Below, one piece after another: positions 24,147 to 32,344 of a stretch of 64,000 nucleotides of DNA (its first letter is position 1; the number at the start of each line of letters is the position of its first letter). The notes beneath the pieces were generated by a model that worked only from the letters and a program-made list of their open reading frames with translations, had not been told where the DNA came from and made no database searches. The DNA comes from WHSW01 sp963722175 (GTDB lineage: Bacteria; Actinomycetota; Thermoleophilia; Solirubrobacterales; 70-9). Location of the stretch: positions 310,001 to 374,000 of the forward strand of contig CAVRKA010000004.1 in the NCBI GenBank assembly GCA_963722175.1. The letters are read 5' to 3'. A program made the position numbers and the translations under genes.

Positions 24147-25919
24147 ATGGCGAGCGTCGATCAGCAGACCGCGACCCCGACCGCCCAAGCGCCACCGGCC
24201 GAGACGGTTCTCTTCAACCCGTCGACCTACGAGGGCGCCGACCTCGATCCCGAGGCGCGGCGGCTGATGCTGGCGACGATCGAGTTCTTCGAGTCACGGG
24301 GCAAGACCGTGCTCAAGCAGCACGACCGCGACCGCACCTGGTACGCGGACTTCCTCGAGTTCGTCAAGCGCGAGCGGGTCTTCGCCACCCTGCTCACGCC
24401 CGCGGGCGATGCGGGCGGCGACCCCGACAAGCGCTGGGACACGAAGCGGATCTGCGCCTTCAACGAGATCACCGCGTTCTACGGGCTCGTCTATTGGTAC
24501 ACGTGGCAGGTCTCGATCCTCGGCCTCGGGCCGATCTGGCAGAGCGAGAACGGCAGCGCCCGCCGGCGGGCCGCGGAGCTGCTCGACGACGGCGCGATCT
24601 TCGCCTTCGGGCTCTCCGAGAAGGCGCACGGCGCCGACATCTACTCGACCGACATGGTGCTCACCCCGGAGCCCGACGGCGAGGGCTTCGTCGCCAACGG
24701 CGCCAAGTACTACATCGGCAACGGCAACCTGGCGGGGATGGTGTCGGTGTTCGGGCGGCGGGCCGACGTCGAGGGGCCGGAGGGGTACGTGTTCTTCGCC
24801 GCCGACAGCCGGCATCCGAGCTACCGGCTGATCAAGAACGTCGTCAACTCCCAGTCGTATGTCTCGAACTTCGAGTTGGAGGACTACCCGGTGCGGGCCG
24901 AGGACGTCCTGCACACCGGGCCGGCGGCGTTCGACGCGGCGCTGAACACGGTCAACATCGGCAAGTTCAACCTCGGCTTCGCCTCGATCGGGATCTGCGA
25001 GCACGCCTTCTACGAAGCGATCACCCACGCCGACTCGCGGGTGCTCTACGGAATGCGGGTGACCGACTTCCCGCACGTCCGCCAGGCGTTCACGGACGCG
25101 TACGCGCGACTGATCGCGATGAAGCTGTTCGCCGGGCGGGCGATCGACTACATGCGCGCGGCGGGACCCGAGGACCGGCGCTACCTGTTGTTCAACCCGA
25201 TCACGAAGATGAAGGTGACGACCGAGGGCGAGCGGGTGATCGACCTGCTCTGGGACGTGATCGCGGCGAAGGGGTTCGAGGGCGACATGTACTTCGAGAT
25301 GGCGGCGCGCGACATCCGCGCCCTGCCGAAGCTCGAGGGCACCGTGCACGTGAACATGGCCCTGGTGCTGAAGTTCATGGCGGCGTTCCTGTTCGACCCG
25401 CAGGACTTCGAGCCGGTCGGCGAGCACGACGAGCCCGCCGACGACGAGTTCCTCTTCCGCCAGGGCCCGGCGCGCGGGCTGAGCAAGATCCGCTTTCACG
25501 ACTGGCGCCAGGCCTACGACGCCTTCGCGCAGGTTCCCAACGTCGGCCGGTTCGTCGAGCAGGCGGAGGGCCTGAAGACGCTGCTGACGACAGCGCCACC
25601 GTCGGAGGAGCAGATCAAGGACCTCGACTTCATGCTCACCCTCGGCGAGCTGTTCACGCTGGTCGTCTACGGGCAGCTGATCTGCGAGCAGGCGGCGCTC
25701 GAGGGAGTCGACGACGACACGCTCGACCAGATCTTCGACGTGATGGTGCGCGACTTCTCGGGCTACGCGGTCTCCCTGCACGGGCGGGCGTCGTCGACCG
25801 AGGCCCAGCAGGAATGGGCGCTCGCGCACGTGCGCAAGCCGGCGGTGGACGGCGAGCGCTTCGAGCGCGTCTGGGAGCGGGTCCGCGGGCTCGCCGGCAC
25901 CTACGCCATGCGCCCCTAG
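24147..25919 (+). CDS. long-form acyl-CoA dehydrogenase
   Basis: 590 residues, much longer than the ~380 of standard acyl-CoA dehydrogenases. The flavin-binding middle domain is recognisable at FAFGLSEKAHGADIYSTDM (near residue 152) and GAKYYIGNGNLAGMVSVF; the C-terminal helical domain contains MKLFAGRAIDYMR and VIAAKGFEGDMYFEMAARDIR, where the usual catalytic glutamate helix GxxG.E is altered. A further ~170 residues follow, as in the large family that includes very-long-chain-type and acyl-ACP-type enzymes. Substrate unknown. It ends just before the first tRNA-derived cassette. Confidence 0.75.
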   Translation: MASVDQQTATPTAQAPPAETVLFNPSTYEGADLDPEARRLMLATIEFFESRGKTVLKQHDRDRTWYADFLEFVKRERVFATLLTPAGDAGGDPDKRWDTKRICAFNEITAFYGLVYWYTWQVSILGLGPIWQSENGSARRRAAELLDDGAIFAFGLSEKAHGADIYSTDMVLTPEPDGEGFVANGAKYYIGNGNLAGMVSVFGRRADVEGPEGYVFFAADSRHPSYRLIKNVVNSQSYVSNFELEDYPVRAEDVLHTGPAAFDAALNTVNIGKFNLGFASIGICEHAFYEAITHADSRVLYGMRVTDFPHVRQAFTDAYARLIAMKLFAGRAIDYMRAAGPEDRRYLLFNPITKMKVTTEGERVIDLLWDVIAAKGFEGDMYFEMAARDIRALPKLEGTVHVNMALVLKFMAAFLFDPQDFEPVGEHDEPADDEFLFRQGPARGLSKIRFHDWRQAYDAFAQVPNVGRFVEQAEGLKTLLTTAPPSEEQIKDLDFMLTLGELFTLVVYGQLICEQAALEGVDDDTLDQIFDVMVRDFSGYAVSLHGRASSTEAQQEWALAHVRKPAVDGERFERVWERVRGLAGTYAMRP

Positions 25920-25939
25920 TCGCCGGCGCGCGCCAGCGG

Positions 25940-25985
25940 CGAACGTCCTGGAATGTGCCCTGGAGGGGCTAATGAGGGACGTTCG
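25940..25985. repeat. inverted repeat beside the tRNA-derived cassettes
   Basis: CGAACGTCC (25940-25948) and GGACGTTCG (25977-25985) are perfect 9-base arms around 28 bases. It lies just outside the last tRNA remnant and may be a REP-like element, an element end or the transcription stop of the acyl-CoA dehydrogenase gene. Confidence 0.5.
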
Positions 25986-25990
25986 GCAAT

Positions 25991-26030
25991 GTAGCCAGCC
26001 GGGCTCGAACCCGCGACCCCATCCGTCCCA
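25991..26030 (-). repeat. degenerate tRNA 3' fragment
   Basis: The minus strand reads GTCGCGGGTTCGAGCCCG followed by GCTGGCTAC: a T-arm and acceptor strand of tRNA type, diverged from the tRNA-Ala 3' half by a few bases. The upstream part (GGGACGGATGGGG) no longer folds as an anticodon arm. It is the outermost of three tRNA 3' pieces in tandem and closes the VOC-gene cassette. Confidence 0.55.
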
Positions 26031-26037
26031 GGCGGCG

Positions 26038-26640
26038 CTAGCCACGCGGCGTGATGAACGCCAGCGGCAAGCCCCCTGAAGCTTCCGACCGGACCGTCGC
26101 GATGCGCCGTCCCGGCTGCACGGCGTCCTTGATCGAACCAAGCCGCTCGCCGAGGAGCGCCGCCGCCGCGGCGATGTCGGACACGACCATCGTGATCCCC
26201 CAGAAATGCGCCGGCGCATCGTCCTCGAGCCCGGTGCCGGCGACAACCTCGAGCAGAAGGTCCCCGACGAGGAAGAACCCTTGGCGAACCCCGCCGCCCG
26301 CCTCGCGTACGCGCCGGCATTCGACCCCGATCGCGGCGAGGGCCGCCGTCGTGCGCTCGAGCGATGGCGTGAACACGACCACGTGGTCGATGGCGGTCAC
26401 CCCGTTGGGATGCAAGGCCTCCACCACGTCCCTCGAGCCTGCGCTGGTGGGCACGCCGTCGATCGAGTCCGGCACGTCAGCGCCGTCGAGCGTCCACGAC
26501 TCGATCGCTCCCCGCTCCGCCGACTCGAGCACCTCGAGTCGCACTCCTCCGACGTTCACGAAGCCCCCGGCGTCTACCCGGAAGCCGAGCTCGCGCCATT
26601 GGGCCGGGTCGCCCCCGATTCGAAGCGCCGCGACTCTCAT
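26038..26640 (-). CDS. VOC (glyoxalase-like) protein in a tRNA-flanked cassette
   Basis: 200 residues from ATG 26640, preceded by GGAGG 10 bases upstream. AIDHVVVFTPSLERTTAAL begins the typical glyoxalase/VOC beta-alpha-beta-beta-beta unit near residue 77, with FFLVGDLLLEVVAG carrying the usual metal-ligand glutamate position; the N-terminal 75 residues form a first, less clear unit. Substrate unknown. The gene lies between two tRNA-Ala-like 3' fragments (25991-26030 and 26665-26709), so it is probably cargo of a small insertion rather than part of a core operon. Confidence 0.65.
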   Translation of the reverse strand: MRVAALRIGGDPAQWRELGFRVDAGGFVNVGGVRLEVLESAERGAIESWTLDGADVPDSIDGVPTSAGSRDVVEALHPNGVTAIDHVVVFTPSLERTTAALAAIGVECRRVREAGGGVRQGFFLVGDLLLEVVAGTGLEDDAPAHFWGITMVVSDIAAAAALLGERLGSIKDAVQPGRRIATVRSEASGGLPLAFITPRG

Positions 26641-26664
26641 CGAGACGCATCCTCCCGTAATGCG

Positions 26665-26709
26665 ATGGAGCCAGCCGGGCTCGAACCGGCGACCTCGGCG
26701 TTGCAACCC
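26665..26709 (-). repeat. partial copy of tRNA-Ala(UGC) 3' half
   Basis: The 32 bases 26665-26696 are identical to 27235-27266, the variable loop, T-arm and acceptor end of the intact tRNA-Ala(UGC); on the minus strand the anticodon-loop core TTGCA is also kept five bases further out. The 5' half of a tRNA is missing. It marks the boundary between the endonuclease cassette and the VOC cassette. Confidence 0.8.
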
Positions 26710-26787
26710 GGGCTCAGACTCGGCACATTCGGGTCTGGATCGGGCACACCGACCGCCTTACGCTGGACAGCACCGTAAGGCGAAGTC

Positions 26788-27297
26788 ATGGCACCGCTGA
26801 AGCTCAAAGGAGACCGCGCGGAGATCGAGGTCGCTCGCGACCTGATCCGGCGGGGCTTCCGGATCGCAATCCCGTACGGCGAGGACTGGGACTTCGACCT
26901 GATCTTCCAGCGGCCGGGCAGCGGCGCGCTGGAGCGGGTGCAGGTGAAGCACGTCACCGCGAAGAATGGTGTGGTCGAAGTGCCGTGCTTTTCGCACTCA
27001 CTCACGAACGGCAAAGTCCGCAGGACGAAGCTCTACACCGCCGCCACGGTCGACTGGCTCGCAGCATTTGACCCGATTTCCGACCGATGCTTCTACGTCC
27101 CCGCGGACGAGCTCGGCGAAGGTCGAAGGGGGTTCAGTCTGCGCCTGCGACCAACGAAGAACTGCCAGGCGAAGGGAGTCAGATTCGCCGAGGACTACCT
27201 GGACCCTCTTCCGCATACCCAACGTTCCTTGGAAATGGAGCCAGCCGGGCTCGAACCGGCGACCTCTTCCGTGCAAGGGAAGCGCTCTCCCAACTGA
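26788..27297 (+). CDS. PD-(D/E)XK homing-endonuclease-like protein (I-Ssp6803I type)
   Basis: 169 residues. KGDRAEIEVARDLIRRGF, then IAIPYGEDWDFDLIF and RVQVKHVT give the order Glu (E12), Asp (D37), Gln-x-Lys (Q52, K54), the active-site arrangement of the PD-(D/E)XK endonuclease family that includes I-Ssp6803I, which is encoded by a group I intron in a cyanobacterial tRNA gene. Here there is no intron: the gene stands free, convergent with tRNA-Ala(UGC), between that tRNA and a second copy of the tRNA's 3' half. The frame has no stop before the tRNA, so the last ~20 residues (MEPAGLEPATSS...) are the antisense of the tRNA itself. Function, DNA cleavage at the tRNA-Ala anticodon region, is inferred from the family and the position. 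Confidence 0.75.
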   Translation: MAPLKLKGDRAEIEVARDLIRRGFRIAIPYGEDWDFDLIFQRPGSGALERVQVKHVTAKNGVVEVPCFSHSLTNGKVRRTKLYTAATVDWLAAFDPISDRCFYVPADELGEGRRGFSLRLRPTKNCQAKGVRFAEDYLDPLPHTQRSLEMEPAGLEPATSSVQGKRSPN

Positions 27298-27308
27298 GCT
27301 ATGGCCCC
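27236..27308 (-). tRNA. tRNA-Ala (anticodon UGC)
   Basis: 73 bases without encoded CCA. The acceptor GGGGCCA pairs with TGGCTCC (one G-U pair), the D-arm is GCTC...GAGC, the anticodon stem CTTCC/GGAAG holds the loop CTTGCAC with anticodon UGC, and the T-arm is CCGGTTCGAGCCCGG. Intact and presumably functional. Its 3' half is repeated at 26665, and the 3' end of the endonuclease frame overlaps it in antisense. Confidence 0.95.
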
Positions 27309-27339
27309 AGACGCTCGATTGTAGGCCCGCGGCCGCGCG

Positions 27340-27690
27340 CTAAAGCTCGACGAAGAGCGTCTCCGACTGGCATTCCGGGGCGTTCGGCTTCAGCTTGAAC
27401 TTGACGCGCGAGTCGTCCTCGACCGCGTCCTCCTTGATGCTGTACTTGCCGTTGTCCTCGGTCACCGCCTTGCCGATCAGGTCGCCGGACGACGTGATCC
27501 TTACCGTGCGGTCGACCTGGCACGCCTCGACTGGGGAGCTGACCTTGCCGTGGTACTGCATCCGGTCGCTCGAGAGGATCCGGACCTTCGCGGTCCAGTC
27601 GATGCTCGCGTCCCTCGCAAACGCAGAGCCGGCTGCCGCAAGCGCTGCCACGGCGACGATTATGGCGGCCAAACGCGCACTCCAACTCAT
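27340..27690 (-). CDS. small secreted beta-sandwich protein
   Basis: 116 residues with a signal peptide (hydrophobic residues 8-22, cleavage probably after AFA). The mature domain has alternating strands, two cysteines (ACQVD and PECQS) likely to form a disulfide, and the stretch DLIGKAVTEDNGKYSIKE, reminiscent of transthyretin-like/carboxypeptidase regulatory domains (a GxxxTDxxGxY-type hairpin). No catalytic site. Divergent from glutamate dehydrogenase. Confidence 0.6.
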   Translation of the reverse strand: MSWSARLAAIIVAVAALAAAGSAFARDASIDWTAKVRILSSDRMQYHGKVSSPVEACQVDRTVRITSSGDLIGKAVTEDNGKYSIKEDAVEDDSRVKFKLKPNAPECQSETLFVEL

Positions 27691-27745
27691 CCGGTGTCCT
27701 TTCCTCCGATCCGACGACCTTGCAGGCGAACCTTAACGGCGCGGA

Positions 27746-27763
27746 GGTCGCAAGTCCGCGACC
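27746..27763. promoter_or_regulatory. inverted repeat in the divergent promoter region
   Basis: GGTCGC-6-GCGACC, about 40 bases before the glutamate dehydrogenase start. It could be an operator or a short hairpin. Confidence 0.3.
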
Positions 27764-27801
27764 ATTGTGGGAGGATCGCGATTCACGTCCAGGAGGAGCG
27801 G

Positions 27802-29151
27802 ATGGCGGAGAACGAGTCAGCGGTCGCGGTCGGAGAACGCGAGCACCCGGACAAGTCGCCGGAGACGACCGAGGAGGCATCGGAGACCGTCAAGCGAGCC
27901 CACCCCGCCGAGGTCTCCAACCTCGACATCGTCCGCCACTACTTCGACATCGCCGCCGAGCGGCTGCAGCTCCCCGACGACCTCCGCGTCGTCTTCTGGA
28001 CGCCCTATCGCGAGGTCACCGTGCAGATCCCGGTGAAGCTGTCCGACGGCAAGACGCACGTCTTCTCCGGCTACCGGATCCAGCACAACGGCGCCCGCGG
28101 CCCGTACAAGGGCGGCATCCGCTTCCACCCCGAGGTCGATGTCGACGAGGTCCGCGCGCTCGCCTCGCTGATGACCTGGAAGACGGCCGTCGCCGGCGTC
28201 CCGTTCGGGGGCGCCAAGGGCGGCGTCAACTGCCCCGCCGACCAGCTCGAGCCATCGGAGCTGCAGCGGGTCGCGCGGTCGTTCATGGACAAGATCGAGA
28301 AGGTCCTCGGGCCGACCCGCGACATCCCCGCTCCCGACGTCGGCACCAACGCGCAGGTGATGGCCTGGTTCATGGACGAGTACGGGAAGCTTCACGGCCA
28401 CACCCCGGCGATCGTCACCGGCAAGCCGATCGCGCTCGAGGGGTCGTACGGCCGCGAGGCCGCCACCGGACGCGGCTGCGTCTACGTGTTCCGCGAGGCG
28501 GCGCCGCAGCTCGGCCTCAGCCCGGCCGACACCACCTTCGTCATCCAGGGCTACGGCAACGTCGGCTCGTGGGCGGCGCGGATCATGCAGCAGCTGGGGG
28601 CGAAGATGGTCGGCGTCTCGGACGCCCACGGCGCGATTCGCAACGACGCCGGCATCGACGCCAACGAGCTCCAGAAGCACATCGCCGAGGGCGGGCTGAT
28701 CACCGAGTTCGACGGCGCCGAGGAGATCAACGCCGACGACCTCGTCGCGATCCCGTGCGACGTCTTCATCCCGGCGGCGCTCGGCGGCATGATCCACGAG
28801 CACAACGCCGACCGGATGCAGTGCCGGCTGCTGGTCGAGGGCGCGAACAGCCCGACCACCCCGGCCGCCGACCAGATCCTCAAGGACAAGGACGTCTACA
28901 TCATTCCCGACGTGCTCGCGAACGCCGGCGGGGTGGTCGCCTCGTACTTCGAATGGGTGCAGAACCTGCAGCACTTCCGCTGGGAGGAGCGCGAGGTCAA
29001 CGACCGGCTCGGCACGATCATGCGGAAGGCGTTCCGCGACGTCTCCGGTCGCGCCAAGGAGGAGGGGCTCGATCTGCGCGAGGCCTCCTACCTGGTCGGG
29101 ATCGAGCGCGTCGTCGACGCCGCCAAGACGCGCGGCTACATCACCACGTAG
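27802..29151 (+). CDS. gdhA: glutamate dehydrogenase
   Basis: Interconverts glutamate and 2-oxoglutarate plus ammonia. 449 residues. GPYKGGIRFHPEV and TWKTAVAGVPFGGAKGGV hold the substrate-binding and catalytic lysines, PAPDVGTN the catalytic aspartate, and GYGNVGSWAA the nucleotide-binding turn; EGANSPTTPAAD and PDVLANAGGVVASYFEW are diagnostic of this family. The first ~35 residues are an acidic extension. A strong Shine-Dalgarno (AGGAGGAG) precedes ATG 27802. The cofactor (NAD or NADP) is not decided by what I can see. It stands alone between unrelated genes. Confidence 0.9.
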   Translation: MAENESAVAVGEREHPDKSPETTEEASETVKRAHPAEVSNLDIVRHYFDIAAERLQLPDDLRVVFWTPYREVTVQIPVKLSDGKTHVFSGYRIQHNGARGPYKGGIRFHPEVDVDEVRALASLMTWKTAVAGVPFGGAKGGVNCPADQLEPSELQRVARSFMDKIEKVLGPTRDIPAPDVGTNAQVMAWFMDEYGKLHGHTPAIVTGKPIALEGSYGREAATGRGCVYVFREAAPQLGLSPADTTFVIQGYGNVGSWAARIMQQLGAKMVGVSDAHGAIRNDAGIDANELQKHIAEGGLITEFDGAEEINADDLVAIPCDVFIPAALGGMIHEHNADRMQCRLLVEGANSPTTPAADQILKDKDVYIIPDVLANAGGVVASYFEWVQNLQHFRWEEREVNDRLGTIMRKAFRDVSGRAKEEGLDLREASYLVGIERVVDAAKTRGYITT

Positions 29152-29219
29152 CCGAAGCTAGGGCGGCGAGAGTCGAGCCGACCGGCCGAGGACGCCGAAA
29201 TGCGACGGCTATCGGCGTC

Positions 29220-30001
29220 CTAGAAGTCGAAGTCCTTCGGTTCGCCCTGCTCGAACCAGAGCTCGTCGTCCTCGGGCTGGTCGCGTAGGAACTCGGGCGT
29301 CTCCTCGAGCACGTCCTCTCCGTCGTCCTCGTCCAGCTCGAGCTCGCCCTCGACGACCTCGACCTCGCCCGTGTCCTCGATCGGGCCCTCGACCGCCCCG
29401 GCCTCACCGGTCTCGGTCGGCGGCGCCTCGACCGCCTCGGCCTCGCCCGTGTCCTCGATTGCGCCCTCGAATTGATGCTCGACGGTGTCCAGCGACTCGA
29501 TCGGCGGCTCGAAGTCGGCCTCGTGCTCAACCGTGTCGAGTGACTCGATCGGCGGCTCAGCGGGTGCGGGGGTCGGCTCGGGCTCGACCGCGGGCTGGTC
29601 ATCGGTCACCGGGACCGCGCTGAGCTCCTCGGACGGGGGCTCGGGCTCGGCGGGCGGTGGCGCTGCTTCCTGATCGAGATCGAGCTCGAGATCGAGCTCC
29701 TCGCCGCTCTGGTCGTAGAACCCGCCCGCCTCGGCCTCGGCGGCGGCGGCGGCGGCGGTTCCACGGCGGCGGGCTCGGGCGCAGGCTCGGGCTCCGGCGC
29801 GGCGGCAACCTCTTCCGAAGGCGGTTCGGCGACCGCGGTCTCGGCCGCAGCCGCGGGCGCGTCCTCGGGGAAGTCGGGGTCGCCCGGGCGGCTGGGGGGC
29901 CCGAATGCCTCGTCCTCGAGGCGCGCCAGCTCGCTGTCCTCAACGCCCTGGCGGCGCTTCAGATCGAGGTGCTCTTTGATCGCGTCGTCAAGAATTCCCA
30001 T
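29220..30001 (-). pseudogene. acidic Pro/Glu-rich repeat protein split by a frameshift
   Basis: ATG 30001 opens MGILDDAIKEHLDLKRRQG, a short helical head, then a Pro/Ala/Glu-rich region up to a tract of six GCC/CCG triplets near 29740-29760. In the starting frame the protein then becomes basic and unlike itself (RPRRAGSTTRAARSS); one frame over, the same bases continue as acidic AEAEAGGFYDQSGEE and run without interruption into PPIESLDTVEH (twice) and the tail EQGEPKDFDF ending at 29220. The original product is thus about 260 residues. The frame change at a repeat tract could be real decay, phase variation by slippage, or a sequencing error. Function unknown. Confidence 0.6.
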
Positions 30002-30083
30002 GGCTATGCGATGAGTCAAAGACTAGCGAGCCTCGCCGCCGCGTTGAGAGCGGCACAGGCACGGCTCTGGGCGGGGGTCCAGC

Positions 30084-32027
30084 CTACTTTCGCCGCGGGG
30101 GGCCCGTAACCTGCGCCTGGCGATCGGCCGCCCGCCGGCCGATCTTCGGGCCCAGGACGGCCTCGGCCGACTCGACCACGAGCCGGTTCTTTCCGGAGCG
30201 CTTCGCCTCGTACAGGGCCGCATCGGCCGTCGCGATCAGCTCCCGCGCGTCCGCCGCCACCCCGGGGGAGGTCGCAAGCCCGAGGCTGGCGGTCAGGCGG
30301 ATCTCGCCCTCGCCGTCGAGCATCGGGACCGCCTCGTCCTCGATCCGCTCGCGGATCCGCTCGCCGACCTCGGCCGCGCCCTGGGTGGCGGTCTCGGGCA
30401 GGAGGACGACGAACTCCTCGCCGCCGTAGCGCGCCGGGAAGTCGATCCCGCGCGACTCCTCGGCGAGGATGCGGCCGATCGCCTTCAGCACCGCGTCGCC
30501 CTGCGGGTGCCCGTAGGTGTCGTTGATCTTCTTGAAGTCGTCGATGTCGAGGATCAGCAGGGAGACGTCGTGGCCGAAGCGCTGGGCGCGGGCCGCCTCC
30601 TTGTCGATCACGTCGCGGAAGGCGCGATTGTTGGCGAGTCTGGTGAGGTCGTCGGTCACCGCCTGCTCGGAGACCAGCTCGTGCAGGGCGAGGTTCTCGA
30701 CCGAGGCAGCCGCCTGGCCGACGAGATAGAGAAAGACCTCCCGGTCGTTGGCGTTGAACGGAACCCCGGCGCGGGCGATCGTCATCGCTCCAAGGGGGGA
30801 CGTGGAATCCGGAAGTCGCCCAAGTGAGCTCGCGAACGCGTAGGCGCCGTTCTCGGCCACCGCGACCGGCCCCGCCTCGCGCAGAGCCCCCTGCTCGGCG
30901 GCAAGCGCGGCCTCCTGGATCCCGTCCTTGGGGGCGCCCGCTTCGGCCTCGGCGCCGGCATGGCCGCTGAGCGCGATCAACCCGTAATCGGCCTCGCACG
31001 TCCCGACCGCGGTCTCGACCAGGATCTTCAGGAGCGCCTGGCGGTCGAGCCCGGAGGCGGATGCCTCGCCGATCCGCCGCACCGACTCCTCGATCTCGGC
31101 TCGCTGGCGGCGGAGCTGGTCCATCTGCGCGACCAGCCGGTTGCTCATCTTGTTGAACTCGCTCGCCAGCCCGGCCATCTCGTCGTTGCCGGTCACCGGC
31201 ACCTCGCTGGAGAAATCGCCGTCGCCGATTCGCCGCGCCGCGGCGAGGATCTCCTTGATCTGGCCCTGTAGCGCGCGCAGCAGCAGGATGATCGCGACGA
31301 TGGCCAGCGCCAGGAAGACGAGCACCGCGATCGCGACGTTCGGCCGCGAGGAGAGGAACCCCTCGTCCCCGGCGGGCGCGAACAGCGCGATCCGCACCTG
31401 CTGGTCACCGAGCGGCTCGGTCGCCGCGACCCTCAGCTCGCCCGAGTCCGAGTCGACGCTGGCCGAGTCGCCGCCGTCCGGCAGCGCACCGGCGGCGATC
31501 GGAACGGCGCCGGTGATCGGCCCGCCGGGTCCGACCAGCGCGGCGTCCTCGCCGGTCGCATCCTCGATCCGGTCGAGCAGCTGCGCGGAGGTCACCGTCG
31601 ATGCGGAGACGGAGCCGATCTCCTCGCCGGCGTCGGTCAGCGCCACCGAAGCCGCAGCGACCGGCGGCCCCTCGCCGACGGTGACCCGGTCGCCCGCGCT
31701 GTCGGTGATCCGCACCGCCGCGACATCGTCGCGACCCGCGTAGGTCCGCGCCAGCGCCTCGAGCTCGGGAGTGGTACCGGCGCGCAGGGTCTCCGTCGCC
31801 GACGGGTCGGCTGCAAGGTCGGCTGCGATCTCGCCTGCGACGCGGCGCGAGTCGGCCTGGGCGTTCTCGTAGACCGTGGTCGCGGTGCGCAGCTCCGCGC
31901 TCAGGCGCGCGTCCGCCTTGCCGGTCTCCGAGTCCGAGGCGATCTGCGAGACCAGCACCGCAAGCGCGACCATCGGCAGCACGACGATGATCACGAAGAA
32001 CAACGTCAATCGCAGGCGAAAACTCAT
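30084..32027 (-). CDS. membrane diguanylate cyclase (HAMP-GAF-GGDEF)
   Basis: 647 residues. Order: transmembrane helix (about 5-27), extracytoplasmic sensor domain (to about 225), second helix (about 228-250), HAMP linker (RALQGQIKEILAAARRIGDGDFSSEV), coiled stretch, GAF-like domain, and a C-terminal GGDEF domain. The catalytic motif is GGEEF near residue 537, and RGID five residues before it is the product-inhibition I-site, so an active, feedback-controlled cyclase making c-di-GMP is predicted. No EAL domain. A basic tail follows. The ligand of the sensor is unknown. With the PilT gene at 49893 it hints at surface-motility control, though the two are far apart. Confidence 0.88.
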   Translation of the reverse strand: MSFRLRLTLFFVIIVVLPMVALAVLVSQIASDSETGKADARLSAELRTATTVYENAQADSRRVAGEIAADLAADPSATETLRAGTTPELEALARTYAGRDDVAAVRITDSAGDRVTVGEGPPVAAASVALTDAGEEIGSVSASTVTSAQLLDRIEDATGEDAALVGPGGPITGAVPIAAGALPDGGDSASVDSDSGELRVAATEPLGDQQVRIALFAPAGDEGFLSSRPNVAIAVLVFLALAIVAIILLLRALQGQIKEILAAARRIGDGDFSSEVPVTGNDEMAGLASEFNKMSNRLVAQMDQLRRQRAEIEESVRRIGEASASGLDRQALLKILVETAVGTCEADYGLIALSGHAGAEAEAGAPKDGIQEAALAAEQGALREAGPVAVAENGAYAFASSLGRLPDSTSPLGAMTIARAGVPFNANDREVFLYLVGQAAASVENLALHELVSEQAVTDDLTRLANNRAFRDVIDKEAARAQRFGHDVSLLILDIDDFKKINDTYGHPQGDAVLKAIGRILAEESRGIDFPARYGGEEFVVLLPETATQGAAEVGERIRERIEDEAVPMLDGEGEIRLTASLGLATSPGVAADARELIATADAALYEAKRSGKNRLVVESAEAVLGPKIGRRAADRQAQVTGPPRRK

Positions 32028-32100
32028 TTCCGAGACCTTAGATCGGCCATCGTAGGGTTATCCTTCAGCCCGACGCCCGTGGTCGGTGCGTCGCAAGCTC

Positions 32101-32173
<73 letters not shown>

Positions 32174-32177
32174 TCCC

Positions 32178-32208
32178 TCGGATTCCCGCATGGCGATGCG
32201 GGATCGAG
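32178..32208 (+). terminator. hairpin just after tRNA-Ala(CGC)
   Basis: CTCGGATTCCCGCAT pairs with ATGCGGGATCGAG around GGCG, with one or two bulged bases; about 12 pairs. It lies 5 bases after the tRNA and lacks a T-run; a tRNA transcription stop or an element end. Confidence 0.45.
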
Positions 32209-32212
32209 GCCG

Positions 32213-32320
32213 ATCATCGACCAGCTCAAGGATCAGCCCTCGGTGGAGCGCCACCGCGCCCACACGATGGACGGCCTCTGCGCACGGATCGCGCAAAGGA
32301 TGATGGCCTACGACCATTGA
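32213..32320 (+). mobile_element. C-terminal remnant of a DDE transposase
   Basis: The frame 32213-32320 encodes IIDQLKDQPSVERHRAHTM then DGLCARIAQRMMAYDH and a stop. This resembles the conserved end of IS-element transposases of IS982/IS5-like type (LKdQL.LErHgarT..Gl.aRiaqRllA). No more of the transposase is upstream, where the tRNA is. It is about 36 codons and cannot be functional. It sits inside the tRNA-bounded 2.8-kb segment, a sign of past mobile DNA. Confidence 0.45.
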
Positions 32321-32344
32321 TCCGGGGGAATAGGAATCAGTGAT

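Noticed and set aside
26051..26800. Plus-strand frames over the VOC gene and tRNA pieces ending in peptides like EPAGLEPATS or WSQPGSNRRP
   Set aside because: These peptides are translations of antisense tRNA; they are a common annotation artefact.
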